Position numbers and translations under genes: made by a program. A stretch of 64,000 nt of DNA from Micromonospora carbonacea (lineage in GTDB: Bacteria > Actinomycetota > Actinomycetes > Mycobacteriales > Micromonosporaceae), in NCBI RefSeq assembly GCF_014205165.1, contig NZ_JACHMZ010000001.1, positions 3,640,501 through 3,704,500 of the forward strand, read 5' to 3'. Position 1 is the stretch's first letter, and every line of letters starts with the position of its first letter. A model generated the notes under the pieces. That model had not been told where the DNA came from, did no database searches, and worked only from the letters and a program-made list of their open reading frames with translations. Below are positions 1-7,847 of the stretch, piece after piece.

Positions 1-311
1 CACGTCTGGACCACGCCGAGGGCGGCGGTGACGACGGCGACGGCGACCATGCCGAGGACCAGCCGGGCCAGCAACGTCAGGTCGCGCTCGGGCAGGGCCC
101 GGTCGATCACGGCGCGCAGCAGGAACGGCGAGGCCATGGCGACGATCGAGGAGACCACGATGATCGCGGTGACGGTGGCGAGCTGCCAGCGGTAGGGGGC
201 GAAGAGCCGGCCGACCCGGCGCAGCGGGACCTGGCGGGCCTGGGCCTTCTCGGCGGGGCTGACGGCGCGGGGGCCGCCCCGGCCCTCGCGGTGGGTGGTG
301 GGTGCGTCCAA
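1..311 (-). CDS. ABC exporter, N-terminal part of membrane domain (partial)
   Basis: Only the first 103 or so codons are in the window; the gene runs off the left edge. After a basic cytoplasmic head (residues 1-40) the protein has two hydrophobic segments separated by a charged linker containing LLRAVIDRALPERDL, typical of the transmembrane domain of exporter-type ABC proteins. The TTG at 311 is chosen because AGGGCGG lies just upstream and the upstream in-frame ATGs at 359 and 356 run straight into TAA. It is divergent from a MarR regulator, with a perfect operator between them, so a MarR-controlled drug or metabolite exporter is likely. The nucleotide-binding domain is not visible, so half-transporter architecture is inferred. 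Confidence 0.75.
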   Translation of the reverse strand, partial: MDAPTTHREGRGGPRAVSPAEKAQARQVPLRRVGRLFAPYRWQLATVTAIIVVSSIVAMASPFLLRAVIDRALPERDLTLLARLVLGMVAVAVVTAALGVVQT

Positions 312-348
312 GGGACCGCCCTTCGGTCGGAGACGATAATGCTGAGGT

Positions 349-365
349 TACCTCATCATGAGGTA
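349..365. promoter_or_regulatory. MarR-type operator, perfect inverted repeat
   Basis: TACCTCAT-C-ATGAGGTA is a perfect 8-1-8 palindrome in the 83-bp gap between the divergent ABC exporter and the MarR gene. It overlaps a second palindrome, TGAGG-TTA-CCTCA (343-355). A further pair, GGTAGCA (362-368) and TGCTACC (380-386), brackets the region just before the MarR start. Size and position fit a MarR dimer site controlling both directions. Confidence 0.7.
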
Positions 366-394
366 GCAACAGCATTCTCTGCTACCGTATTCCG

Positions 395-844
395 GTGAGC
401 GCCGACATCCCGGTGAGCCCCGCCTCCGCGGCGAGCCCCGACGAGGAGGGCCTGGCCGAGAGCTTCTGGGCCGTCGCCCGCCGGCTGCGCCAGCTGTCCC
501 GGCAGACCCTCGAACCGTGGGAGGTCAACCCCGGGCAGGCGCGGGCGCTGGGCATCCTCACCCGGCACGGCGCGCTGCGGCTCAGCGCGCTCGCCGAGCG
601 CCTGCGCATCGCGCCGCGCTCCGCCACCGAGGTCGTCGACGGCCTCCAGGAGCGCGGCCTGGTCGCCCGTCGCCCCGACCCGGCCGACCGGCGGGCCGTC
701 CTGGTCACCCTCACCGACGAGGGGGTACGCGTCGGCGCGGCGATCCACGCCGCCCGGCACACCGAGGCCGAGCGCCTCTTCGGCGGGCTCGACCCGACCG
801 ACCGGGCCCACCTGGCCCGCATCCTGCGGACCCTGCGCGACTGA
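395..844 (+). CDS. MarR-family transcriptional regulator
   Basis: A 149-residue protein, the usual MarR size. The winged helix-turn-helix spans about residues 60-115 (SALAERLRIAPRSATEVVDG, then the wing with DPADRRAVLVTLTDEG), flanked by dimerisation helices at both ends. It probably represses itself and the divergent exporter through the palindrome at 349-365 and releases on binding a small ligand. GTG at 395 has no clear Shine-Dalgarno and may be nearly leaderless; GTG at 413 is an in-frame alternative. The inducer cannot be deduced from sequence. Confidence 0.88.
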   Translation: MSADIPVSPASAASPDEEGLAESFWAVARRLRQLSRQTLEPWEVNPGQARALGILTRHGALRLSALAERLRIAPRSATEVVDGLQERGLVARRPDPADRRAVLVTLTDEGVRVGAAIHAARHTEAERLFGGLDPTDRAHLARILRTLRD

Positions 845-863
845 CCACCGACCTCCCCGCCTC

Positions 864-898
864 CTTCTGCGCGTGGCCGGGCTTCTGCGCGCGGCCGG
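864..898. repeat. Short tandem duplication between convergent genes
   Basis: CTTCTGCGCGTGGCCGG (864-880) is followed after one base by CTTCTGCGCGCGGCCGG (882-898), one mismatch, in the 82-bp gap between the convergent MarR and DUF559 genes. It looks like a local duplication; no function is apparent. Confidence 0.6.
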
Positions 899-926
899 TC
901 CGACCGGCAACGCCTCCGCCGGCCCG

Positions 927-1928
927 TCATTCCGCCCGGCGGCTGGCGAGGATGGCCAGCACCTCGGCGCGTACCCGGTCCGGCTCACGCACCAGCCTGC
1001 GGTGGGCGAAGCGCACCACGAGGATGCCCCGGGTCGCCAGCAACGCGTCGCGGCGCAGGTCGATCTCCCGCTGCCGGGGGTCACCGTGCGCGGTCGCCCC
1101 GTCCAGCTCGAAGTCGACCCGTTCCCGCTCGGCGTAGACGTCGAGGTACATGGTGCGCCCCTCGATCCGTACCCGGAACTGCCGGCGCAGCCGGGGCATC
1201 TGCGCCCCAGTGAAGACGTGGTCGTGTCCCCATACTTCGAGGTGGCTGCGGCAGCCGGCGGACAGCCGGTCCAGCAGCACGCGCAGCTCGGCGCGGCGCG
1301 CCAGCCGGGGCACCTCCGCCAGCGCCTCCCCGACGCGCGCCGGGGTGGTCAAACCGCCGTTGACGGCGCGGATCAGCGGGGCGGGGCGGTCCACGGCCGG
1401 CAGCAGCGGCCAGGCGTCGACCAGTGCCCGGTCCAGCCGGACGACGGGCAGGCCCCGGCGGGTCACCGCCTGCGGCGGCTCGGGGCGGAAGCCCTGCCGG
1501 TGGTGCAGCACCAGGTGCGGCGGCCGGGAACGGAGCCCCGACCGGGCCGGCACGTCGAGGTGCACGGGCTCGTCGTCGGGTTGCCGGCGCACGCCCCAAA
1601 CGTGCAGGGCGGTGGGTCCGCCGAGCGCGCCCCGCCCCTGCGCGTACGCCACGGCGGCGCGGTGCCGCAGCTCCGGCGGGAGCACGGCGAGCCCGGCCGA
1701 GCCGGGCGGGGGCACGGCGAGCCCGGCACGGCCCGGCGGCGCGCCGGGCGCGGGTGCGACAGCCGGGCGCGTCAGCCGCGAATCGACGTACACACCGGGC
1801 AGCACCCGCAGCAGCCTCCCCGCCCCACGTTCCCGCCGCAGGGTCCACTCCGGAACCACCTGGACGGCGAGGTCCCAGGTCAGCAGCCCATCGTGCCGAC
1901 GCAACAGCTCGTTCAGCTCAGCGTTCAC
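927..1928 (-). CDS. AbiEi-like antitoxin-domain protein with C-terminal DUF559 nuclease fold
   Basis: About 333 residues. The N-terminal 50 residues (ELLRRHDGLLTWDLAVQVV, then LRRVLPGVYV-type segment) match the helix-turn-helix head of AbiEi-type proteins. The last 100 residues (FELDGATAHGDPRQREIDLR, then GILVVRFAHRRL) match DUF559, a Vsr/PD-(D/E)XK-like fold, with the acidic residues of the VDFELDG strand preserved. GTG at 1928 is chosen because homology begins there; a longer form from 2000 would add a low-complexity head. Such single-gene proteins are abundant in Micromonosporaceae, and no partner toxin gene is adjacent. Function as antitoxin, regulator or nuclease is not established. Confidence 0.72.
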   Translation of the reverse strand: MNAELNELLRRHDGLLTWDLAVQVVPEWTLRRERGAGRLLRVLPGVYVDSRLTRPAVAPAPGAPPGRAGLAVPPPGSAGLAVLPPELRHRAAVAYAQGRGALGGPTALHVWGVRRQPDDEPVHLDVPARSGLRSRPPHLVLHHRQGFRPEPPQAVTRRGLPVVRLDRALVDAWPLLPAVDRPAPLIRAVNGGLTTPARVGEALAEVPRLARRAELRVLLDRLSAGCRSHLEVWGHDHVFTGAQMPRLRRQFRVRIEGRTMYLDVYAERERVDFELDGATAHGDPRQREIDLRRDALLATRGILVVRFAHRRLVREPDRVRAEVLAILASRRAE

Positions 1929-2126
1929 GCAGCCGACCGTGGCCCACTCCGCCCCGCGCCCGCCACCCCGCGCCGCCGGCCTGTGGACAGCGCGCCCCAC
2001 TGTGGACGACGCCCCACGGAGCCTCGCGATCTGCTAGGAAGATCGTCTGTCGCACACCGGCACCCCACCCGGCGTGTCGCGCCGGTCACCAGCAGACGAT
2101 CAGGGGTCAGTGGTCACGGGTCACTG

Positions 2127-3374
2127 TCACGGGGGTGGGAGCGCCGCCAGGCGGCCGGTTAGGTGGGCGCGTTCGCGGGTGTTGGCGGTCTGGGCGATTG
2201 CTGCCTCGTACGCCTCCTGGGCCTCCCCTACGCGGTCCAGGCGGCGCAGCAGGTCGGCGCGGACGACGTGGTAGACGTGGTGACGGAGCAGCGGCGGGGC
2301 CGCGCCGCCCAGCTCGTCGACGGCGGCCAGCGCCTCGGCCGGGCCGCGTACCTCCGCGAGGGCCACCGCCCGGTGCAGGGCGACGACGGGGCTCGGCGCG
2401 AGGGCGGCGAGGTGGTCGTACAGCCGGAGGATCTGGGCCCAGTCGGTGTCGGCGGCGCTGCGCGCGTCGCCGTGCACGGCGGCGATCGCGGCCTGGATCT
2501 GGTAGGGGCCGGGGCGGGCGCGGCGCAGGCAGTGGCGCACGAGGGCGTGCCCCTCGGCGACGAGGGCGTGGTCCCAGCGGCTGCGGTCCTGCTCCGCCAG
2601 CGGGACCAGATCGCCGTCGGGGGACGTGCGGGCGGGGCGGCGGGACTCGGTGAGCAGCATCAGGGCGAGCAGGCCGAGAGTCTCGGGCTCGTCGGGCATC
2701 AGCTCGACCAGCAGCCGGCCGAGCCGGATCGCCTCGGCGCACAGGTCGTCGCGGACGAGGTGCTCCCCGGCGCTGGCGGTGTGCCCCTCGGTGAAGATCA
2801 GGTAGACCACGGCGAGCACCGCGCGGAGCCGGTCGGGCAGGTCCGCGTCGCGGGGGATGCGGTACGGGATGCCGGCGTCACGGATCTTGGCCTTGGCCCG
2901 GACCAGGCGCTGGGCCATGGTGGCCTCGGGCACCAGGAAGGCGCGGGCGATCTCGGCGGTGCTCAGCCCGCCGAGCAGCCGCAGGGTCAGCGCGACCCGC
3001 GCGGCCGGGGCGAGCGCCGGGTGGCAGCAGGTGAAGAGGAGCCGGAGCCGGTCGTCCCGCACGGGCCCCTCCTCGGGTGGTTCGGCGGGGGCGTACAGCA
3101 GGGCCGCCTCGGCGTGCCGCCGCTCCCGCGTCGCCTCCCGGCGGAGCCGGTCGACGGCCCGGTTGCGCGCGGTGGTGATGATCCAGCCGTCCGGGCTGGG
3201 CGGCGGGCCGTCGACCGGCCAGCGCCGCACCGCCTCGACGTACGCCTCCTGGACCGCCTCCTCGGCGAGGTCGATGTCGCCGAGGAGGCGGATCAGCACC
3301 GCGACGGCGCGACCGTGGCCGGCCCGGAAGGCACGCTCGACATCGGTGGACTCGACGCCGGTGAGTCCGGGCAC
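2127..3374 (-). CDS. ECF42-type RNA polymerase sigma factor with C-terminal TPR-like domain
   Basis: 415 residues. Sigma region 2 is at about 20-85 ([20 protein letters not shown], then [18 protein letters not shown]). Region 4 is at about 130-190 ([20 protein letters not shown]). About 220 residues of helical repeat follow (FTEGHTAS, then leucine-rich pairs of helices). That long C-terminal extension plus a DGPF gene directly upstream is the hallmark of ECF group 42, in which the C-terminal domain, not an anti-sigma factor, is reported to control activity. The gene starts 5 bp after the DGPF stop at 3380, so the two are co-transcribed and probably translationally coupled. GTG start. Confidence 0.85.
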   Translation of the reverse strand: MPGLTGVESTDVERAFRAGHGRAVAVLIRLLGDIDLAEEAVQEAYVEAVRRWPVDGPPPSPDGWIITTARNRAVDRLRREATRERRHAEAALLYAPAEPPEEGPVRDDRLRLLFTCCHPALAPAARVALTLRLLGGLSTAEIARAFLVPEATMAQRLVRAKAKIRDAGIPYRIPRDADLPDRLRAVLAVVYLIFTEGHTASAGEHLVRDDLCAEAIRLGRLLVELMPDEPETLGLLALMLLTESRRPARTSPDGDLVPLAEQDRSRWDHALVAEGHALVRHCLRRARPGPYQIQAAIAAVHGDARSAADTDWAQILRLYDHLAALAPSPVVALHRAVALAEVRGPAEALAAVDELGGAAPPLLRHHVYHVVRADLLRRLDRVGEAQEAYEAAIAQTANTRERAHLTGRLAALPPP

Positions 3375-3379
3375 GCCGG

Positions 3380-3730
3380 TCAGGATCCGCCCACGAAGGG
3401 ACGGACCTCGACCGGCAGGGTGGTGGCCCGCGCGTAGCGGCGGCCCCAGTCGAGGGCGGCGTCGAGGTCCGGCACCGACACGATCGTGATCCCGCCGAGG
3501 TATTCCTTGCCCTCGGCGTACGGACCGTCGGTCACCAGCGTCTCGTCGCCGTCGGCCCGCAGCACGGTGGCCGTCTCCGGCGCGTGCAGGCCCTGACCGA
3601 AGACCCAGGAGCCGGCCTCCACCAACTCGTGGTGGATGGCCTCGACCTCACGCATCACCCCGGCGAGGAACTCCGGTTCCGGCTGCCCCGTGCCGGCCGG
3701 ATGGTAGATGCTGATCAGGTACTGGCCCAT
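3380..3730 (-). CDS. DGPF/YCII-domain protein, partner of ECF42 sigma factor
   Basis: 116 residues from ATG 3730, preceded by GAGGA. It carries the eponymous motif as [13 protein letters not shown] and the usual YCII ferredoxin-like core ([10 protein letters not shown] at the start, [16 protein letters not shown] towards the end). DGPF proteins are the regular targets and genomic partners of ECF42 sigma factors; their biochemical activity is unknown. A longer in-frame extension to 3820 exists but has no homology and would cross the leader hairpin and putative promoter, so it is rejected. Confidence 0.85.
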   Translation of the reverse strand: MGQYLISIYHPAGTGQPEPEFLAGVMREVEAIHHELVEAGSWVFGQGLHAPETATVLRADGDETLVTDGPYAEGKEYLGGITIVSVPDLDAALDWGRRYARATTLPVEVRPFVGGS

Positions 3731-3746
3731 GGTGTCCTCCTCGGTC

Positions 3747-3769
3747 GCGGCCGGCGCAGCGCCGGCCGC
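3747..3769 (-). promoter_or_regulatory. GC-rich hairpin in the DGPF gene leader
   Basis: GCGGCCGGCGC (3747-3757) and GCGCCGGCCGC (3759-3769) form a perfect 11-bp inverted repeat (in practice a 9-bp stem with a 5-nt loop), lying about 17 nt upstream of the ATG at 3730. It sits between the putative promoter and the ribosome-binding site. Confidence 0.4.
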
Positions 3770-3792
3770 CCCTCTCCACCCTTCACCCTCCA

Positions 3793-3819
3793 CACGAACG
3801 AGGCCGCCCGGGATCGACA
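3793..3819 (-). promoter_or_regulatory. Candidate ECF-type promoter for DGPF/sigma operon
   Basis: Read on the minus strand, TGTCGA (3819-3814), a 17-bp spacer and CGTG (3796-3793) precede the DGPF gene. TGTCGA resembles the -35 element I recall for ECF42 autoregulated promoters. The assignment rests on that recollection and on position. Confidence 0.4.
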
Positions 3820-3849
3820 CGCCACCCGAGGATTCTTTGACACTTGCGG

Positions 3850-3878
3850 CTTATATAAGGCGGGTCTGATATAAAGGC
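3850..3878. promoter_or_regulatory. Candidate ArsR operator
   Basis: CTTATATAAG (3850-3859) is a perfect 10-bp palindrome, extended by GCGGG. The related sequence ATATAAAGGCGGG follows 18-20 bp later and ends at the ArsR start codon. AT-rich islands like this are rare in the region, and the spacing puts them over the promoter, as expected for ArsR autorepression. Confidence 0.5.
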
Positions 3879-3881
3879 GGG

Positions 3882-4322
3882 GTGCATGCCTTCGACGTGC
3901 TGGGCGATCCCGTGCGCCGGCGGATCCTCGAACTGCTCGCCGAGGGCGAGCGGAGCGCCGGGTCCGTCTGCGAGGTGATCCAGGCCGAGTTCCGCATCTC
4001 CCAGCCGGCCGTGTCCCAGCACCTGCGGGTGCTGCGCGACAGCGGCTTCGCCACGGTGCGCCCCCAGGGGGCCCGCCGGCTGTACGCGGTCGCCCCGGAG
4101 CCGCTGCGCGAGGTCGACGACTGGCTCGGCCACTTCCGCCGGTTCTGGACCCCGCCCCTGCACGCCCTGGCCACCGAGCTGGCCCGGGGCAGCCGGCAAC
4201 GCCGGCTGGCGGCAGCACCCGAGCAGCCCGCGCAGCGCGAGAAGGCCGAGCAGCGCGAGCAGCCTGCGCAGGCCGCACAGCCCGAGAAATCCGAGAATTC
4301 CGCGAAGAGGAGACCAGAATGA
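3882..4322 (+). CDS. ArsR-family transcriptional regulator (SRPBCC-linked)
   Basis: 146 residues from GTG 3882. The winged HTH occupies residues 3-85 (VLGDPVRRRILELLAEGERS, then FRISQPAVSQHLRVLRDSGF), without the CXC metal-sensing motif of classical ArsR/SmtB. Residues 105-146 form a charged E/Q/A-rich tail with EQPAQ-type repeats, probably disordered. The stop overlaps the ATG of the following SRPBCC gene (ATGA at 4319), a pairing common in actinobacteria in which the regulator represses an AHSA1-type protein. The ligand is unknown. Confidence 0.87.
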   Translation: MHAFDVLGDPVRRRILELLAEGERSAGSVCEVIQAEFRISQPAVSQHLRVLRDSGFATVRPQGARRLYAVAPEPLREVDDWLGHFRRFWTPPLHALATELARGSRQRRLAAAPEQPAQREKAEQREQPAQAAQPEKSENSAKRRPE

Positions 4323-4966
4323 TCGACGCTACGCACCAGATCAGCGCCGTGGAGCGTCGGGTGGGCAGCCGCGTGCTCCCCGCCGGGCAGGCCCGCGTCA
4401 TGACCATCAGCCAGACGTACGACGCGCCGATCGAGGACGTCTGGGACGCCTGCACCAACGCCGAGCGCATCCCGCGCTGGTTCCTGCCGATCAGCGGCGA
4501 GCTGCGGCTGCACGGCCGGTACCAGTTCGAGGGCAACGCGGGCGGCGAGGTGCAGCGCTGCGACCCGCCGGAGAGCTTCGCCGCCACCTGGGAGATGGGC
4601 GACCAGGTGAGCTGGATCGAGGTGCGGCTGTCCCCGGAGCCCGGCGGCCGGACCCGGTTCACGCTGGAGCACGTCGCGCAGGTCGACGACGCGATCTGGG
4701 ACCAGTTCGGGCCGGGGGCGGTCGGGGTCGGCTGGGACATGGGGCTGGTCGGGCTGGCCACCTACCTGCACGCCGGGGACGGCGGCGACGACGATCCCGC
4801 GGCGCGGGGCGCCGAGTGGGCGGCATCGGCCGAGGGGCGGGAGTTCCTGGTGACCGCCAGCCGGCTCTGGGGCGAGGCGAGCGCGGCGGCCGGCACCGAT
4901 CCGGCCGAGGCCGCCGCGGCGGCACAGCGGACCACGGAGGCGTACACGGGGGCGTCGGCCGGCTGA
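4319..4966 (+). CDS. SRPBCC/AHSA1-family protein
   Basis: 215 residues. After a short head the START/Bet v1-like fold begins at about residue 28 (TISQTYDAPIEDVWDACTNA, then IPRWFLPISGELRLHGRYQF) and continues to the amphipathic C-terminal helix. This family binds hydrophobic ligands or acts as an Hsp90 co-chaperone-like domain; here no catalytic residues can be named. It is coupled to the ArsR gene by a 4-nt overlap with AAGAGGAG upstream, so one transcript is likely. An alanine-rich stretch near residues 180-205 is low complexity. Confidence 0.82.
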   Translation: MIDATHQISAVERRVGSRVLPAGQARVMTISQTYDAPIEDVWDACTNAERIPRWFLPISGELRLHGRYQFEGNAGGEVQRCDPPESFAATWEMGDQVSWIEVRLSPEPGGRTRFTLEHVAQVDDAIWDQFGPGAVGVGWDMGLVGLATYLHAGDGGDDDPAARGAEWAASAEGREFLVTASRLWGEASAAAGTDPAEAAAAAQRTTEAYTGASAG

Positions 4967-5054
4967 CCGCGAGCGGCCGCAGGCCGGCCGGAGCGGACCG
5001 GCGACGCGGTAATCCGGTGGCCCGGTGTCGGGGGCCCTCGGCAGACTGTCGGCC

Positions 5055-5606
5055 ATGTCGCCCCGCTCCGTCGCCGACCTGGTCGCCCTGCGCGAGTCCG
5101 ACGCCCGCGTGCGCTACCTGCACTTCTGGGGGCACCGCCCCCGGCCGGACGGCACGGCCGGGGCGGGCTGCCTGAGCCAGTGGTGGCCCGCGCCGTTCAC
5201 GGTGGACGGCCGGGTCTTCGCCACCGCCGAGCACTGGATGATGTGGCACAAGGCCACCCTGTTCGGCGACCACGACACGGCGGCGCGCGTCCTCACCGCC
5301 GGGCACCCGCAGCGGGCCAAGGCCCTCGGGCGCGCGGTCCGCGGTTTCGACGACGCCACCTGGGCGGCCCACCGGTACGACATCGTGGTGGCCGGCAGCG
5401 TCGCGAAGTTCGCCGCGCACGACGACCTGCGCGCGTTCCTGCTCGGCACCGGCGAGCGGGTGCTGGTCGAGGCGAGCCCCGTGGACCGGGTGTGGGGCAT
5501 CGGCCTGGCCGCCGGCGACCCCGACGCGCAGGACCCGGCCCGCTGGCGCGGCGACAACCTGCTCGGCTTCGCCCTGATGGCCGCCCGCGCCGCCCTGCGC
5601 CCCTGA
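5055..5606 (+). CDS. NADAR (YbiA-like) N-glycosidase-fold protein
   Basis: 183 residues from ATG 5055 (GTG 5025 would add ten poorly conserved residues). Family motifs are FWGH near residue 24, CLSQWWPAPFTVDG, the signature FATAEHWMMWHKA and the C-terminal NLLGFALMAAR. NADAR proteins include YbiA-type enzymes acting on riboflavin intermediates and others that remove ADP-ribose from guanine bases in nucleic acid. The following gene is a Nudix hydrolase, a family that also often handles NAD or ADP-ribose, but a 150-bp gap separates them. The exact substrate is unresolved. Confidence 0.83.
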   Translation: MSPRSVADLVALRESDARVRYLHFWGHRPRPDGTAGAGCLSQWWPAPFTVDGRVFATAEHWMMWHKATLFGDHDTAARVLTAGHPQRAKALGRAVRGFDDATWAAHRYDIVVAGSVAKFAAHDDLRAFLLGTGERVLVEASPVDRVWGIGLAAGDPDAQDPARWRGDNLLGFALMAARAALRP

Positions 5607-5692
5607 CCCGCGCCGCACCTGACCCGCCCCGCGCCCCGACCCGTGCCGCCCCTGACCGGCCGCGCCCCGCGCCGCCCCTGACCCGCCCCGGC
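5600..5692. repeat. Degenerate GC-rich tandem repeat
   Basis: About four imperfect copies of a unit close to GCCGCCCCTGACCCGCCCCGC cover the NADAR stop codon and most of the following gap. Copies differ by a few bases. It is likely replication-slippage sequence with no visible coding or terminator role. Confidence 0.55.
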
Positions 5693-5757
5693 CCGCTCCC
5701 CCGCCCGGCGTACCACCCGGGCCGGAGGCGCGTGGGCGAGGCGGTAACGTGCCGGGC

Positions 5758-6273
5758 GTGACCGGCGCACCGTACTCCCACTGTTCCTACTGCGGCGCGG
5801 GCTACCCGGCGGCGGCCGACTGGCCCCGGGTGTGCGCGGCCTGCGGCCAGACCGTGTGGCGCAACCCGACGCCCGTGGCGGTGGCGGTGCTGCCGGTGCG
5901 CACCGACGCCGGCCTCGGCGTGGTCGTGGTCCGCCGGGACATCGAGCCGGCGCGCGGGCTGCTCGCGCTGCCCGGCGGCTTCATCGAGTACGGCGAGGCG
6001 TGGCAGGAGGCCCTCGTGCGGGAGCTGCGCGAGGAGACGGGGCTGGTGGCGTCCGCCGACGACGCGCAGCTGTTCGCGGTGCACGGGGCGCCGGCCGGCG
6101 GCACGATGATGGTCTTCGGGACGCTGCCGGAGCAGGCCGCCGGGCTGCTGCCGGCGTCGACGCCGACGGAGGAGGCCACCGAGTGGCTGGTGGTCACCGA
6201 GCCGGTGGAGCTGGCGTTCTCCACGCACACCCGGGTGCTGGCCGACTTCTTCGCCGCCCACCGGGCTGCCTGA
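5758..6273 (+). CDS. Nudix hydrolase with N-terminal zinc ribbon
   Basis: 171 residues from GTG 5758 (GTG 5749 is an alternative; neither has a good ribosome-binding site). Cys9, Cys12, Cys26 and Cys29 form a CX2C-X13-CX2C zinc ribbon. The Nudix box is complete: GGFIEYGE, seven residues, then RELREETGL at about residues 80-102. The layout resembles NADH-pyrophosphatase-like and related Nudix enzymes that cleave nucleoside diphosphate linkages, but the NudC SQPWPFPxS marker is absent, so I do not call it NudC. Confidence 0.87.
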   Translation: MTGAPYSHCSYCGAGYPAAADWPRVCAACGQTVWRNPTPVAVAVLPVRTDAGLGVVVVRRDIEPARGLLALPGGFIEYGEAWQEALVRELREETGLVASADDAQLFAVHGAPAGGTMMVFGTLPEQAAGLLPASTPTEEATEWLVVTEPVELAFSTHTRVLADFFAAHRAA

Positions 6274-6353
6274 CGGGCCTGCGGCCACCGGCCGGCTGTC
6301 GCCGGCCGCCTCCTGAGGGGTGGGACGACCACGTCGGCGCACTACCCACATAA

Positions 6354-6370
6354 CCTATCGGGTTAGTAGG
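6354..6370. promoter_or_regulatory. Candidate operator CCTA-N9-TAGG, copy 1
   Basis: CCTATCGGGTTAGTAGG lies 71 bp upstream of the methanethiol oxidase start. It also contains TAACC-N5-GGTTA (6351-6365). A second copy with the same arms and spacing precedes the sulfite oxidase-like gene (8512-8528). The style resembles Rrf2-family sites; no such regulator is in the window. Confidence 0.5.
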
Positions 6371-6440
6371 CTGCTCTCGCTCGCCGGCCGCCCCGGCGTG
6401 CCCGCACCTCGAGCCGCCCACCACCCGACCCGGAGACCCG

Positions 6441-7847
6441 ATGACCCGCTGGACCCCCGACCCGTCGTTCTACCCGTCGCCCCGGCAGGCGGCCCTGGCC
6501 CCCGCCGAGAAGCTGGCGTACGTCGCCGCGTTCGACCGCGCCGCCGAGCGGCCCGACGCCCTCGCCGTGCTCGACACCGACCCCGACTCCCCCGAGTACG
6601 GGCGGGTGGTCGGCTGGACCGACCTGCCGCACACCGGCGACGAGCTGCACCACTTCGGCTGGAACGCGTGCAGCAGCGCGCTCTGCCCCACCGCGCCGCA
6701 CCCGCACGTCGAGCGCCGCTACCTGATCGTCCCCGGGCTGCGCTCGTCGCGGGTGCACGTGTACGACACCAAGCCCGACCCGCGCGCGCCGAAGCTGGTC
6801 AAGGTGATCGAGCCCGGGGAACTGGCCGAGCGGGCCGGGTACTCCCGCCCGCACACCGTGCACTGCGGGCCCGACGGCATCTACCTGTCCGCGCTCGGCG
6901 GGGCCGGCGACGCCGACGGCCCCGGCGGCATCGCGATCCTCGACCACACCACCTTCGACGTACGCGGGGCGTGGGAGGCCGACCGGGGCCCGCAGCACCT
7001 CGCGTACGACTTCTGGTGGCACCTCAACCACGACGTGCTGGTGACCAGCGAGTGGGGCACCCCGTCGATGATCGAGGACGGGATCGTCGGCGAACTGCTG
7101 CTCGGCCGCCGGTACGGGCACGCGATCCACTTCTGGGACCTGGCCAAACGGCGGCACGTGCAGCGGGTCGACCTCGGCGACGCGTACCAGATGCCCCTGG
7201 AGCTGCGCCCGGCCCACGACCCGACGCAGACGTACGGCTTCGTCGGCGTGGTGATCAGCGTCGAGGACCTGTCGGCCTCGATCTGGCTGTGGCACCGCGA
7301 CGGCGAGGAGTGGGCCGTGACCAAGGTGATCGACATCCCCGCCGAGCCGGCCGACCCGGCGGACCTGCCCGACCTGCTCAAGCCGTTCGGTGCGGTGCCG
7401 CCGCTGGTCACCGACATCGACCTGTCCGTGGACGACCGCTTCCTCTACGTCTCCTGCTGGGGCACCGGCGAGCTGCGTCAGTACGACGTCGGCGACCCGT
7501 TCCACCCGGTGCTGACCGGATCGGTGCGCCTCGGCGGCATCGTGCGGCGCACCCCGCACCCCGGCTTCCCCGACGAGCCCCTGGCCGGCGGCCCGCAGAT
7601 GGTGGAGATCAGCCGCGACGGCCGCCGGGTGTACGTGTCGAACTCGCTCTACGGCTCCTGGGACGACCAGTTCTATCCCGACGGGGTGGGCGCGTGGCTG
7701 GCCAAGCTGGACGTCGACACCGAGGCGGGCGGCCTCACCCCGGACGCCCGGTTCTTCCCACACGGCGAGGAGTTCCGGGGGCTGCGGGTGCACCAGACCC
7801 GGTTGCAGGGCGGCGACGCGTCCTCCGACTCGTACTGCTTCCCGTGA
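6441..7847 (+). CDS. mtoX: Methanethiol oxidase, SBP56/selenium-binding protein family
   Basis: 468 residues, the normal size for SBP56/SELENBP1. Conserved motifs appear in order: HHFGWNACSSA (about 70), RPHTVHCGPDGIY (about 137), YDFWWHLNHDVLVTSEWG, LVTDIDLSVDDRFLYVSCWG, YVSNSLYGSWDDQFYP and the C-terminal LRVHQTRLQGGDASSDSYC. Characterised members are copper-dependent and oxidise methanethiol to formaldehyde, hydrogen sulfide and hydrogen peroxide. There is no signal peptide. The stop overlaps the GTG of a membrane protein (GTGA), and a sulfite oxidase-like gene follows, supporting a sulfur role. A palindrome at 6354-6370 probably regulates it. Confidence 0.88.
   Translation: MTRWTPDPSFYPSPRQAALAPAEKLAYVAAFDRAAERPDALAVLDTDPDSPEYGRVVGWTDLPHTGDELHHFGWNACSSALCPTAPHPHVERRYLIVPGLRSSRVHVYDTKPDPRAPKLVKVIEPGELAERAGYSRPHTVHCGPDGIYLSALGGAGDADGPGGIAILDHTTFDVRGAWEADRGPQHLAYDFWWHLNHDVLVTSEWGTPSMIEDGIVGELLLGRRYGHAIHFWDLAKRRHVQRVDLGDAYQMPLELRPAHDPTQTYGFVGVVISVEDLSASIWLWHRDGEEWAVTKVIDIPAEPADPADLPDLLKPFGAVPPLVTDIDLSVDDRFLYVSCWGTGELRQYDVGDPFHPVLTGSVRLGGIVRRTPHPGFPDEPLAGGPQMVEISRDGRRVYVSNSLYGSWDDQFYPDGVGAWLAKLDVDTEAGGLTPDARFFPHGEEFRGLRVHQTRLQGGDASSDSYCFP

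Noticed and set aside
2037..2126. GTGGTCAC/GTGACCAC repeats after the sigma gene as terminator
   Set aside because: Stems are short and imperfect with no T-run; evidence is too weak to annotate.
5600..5692. GC-rich repeats after the NADAR gene as terminator or CRISPR-like array
   Set aside because: Units are degenerate, contiguous and without spacers or hairpin symmetry.
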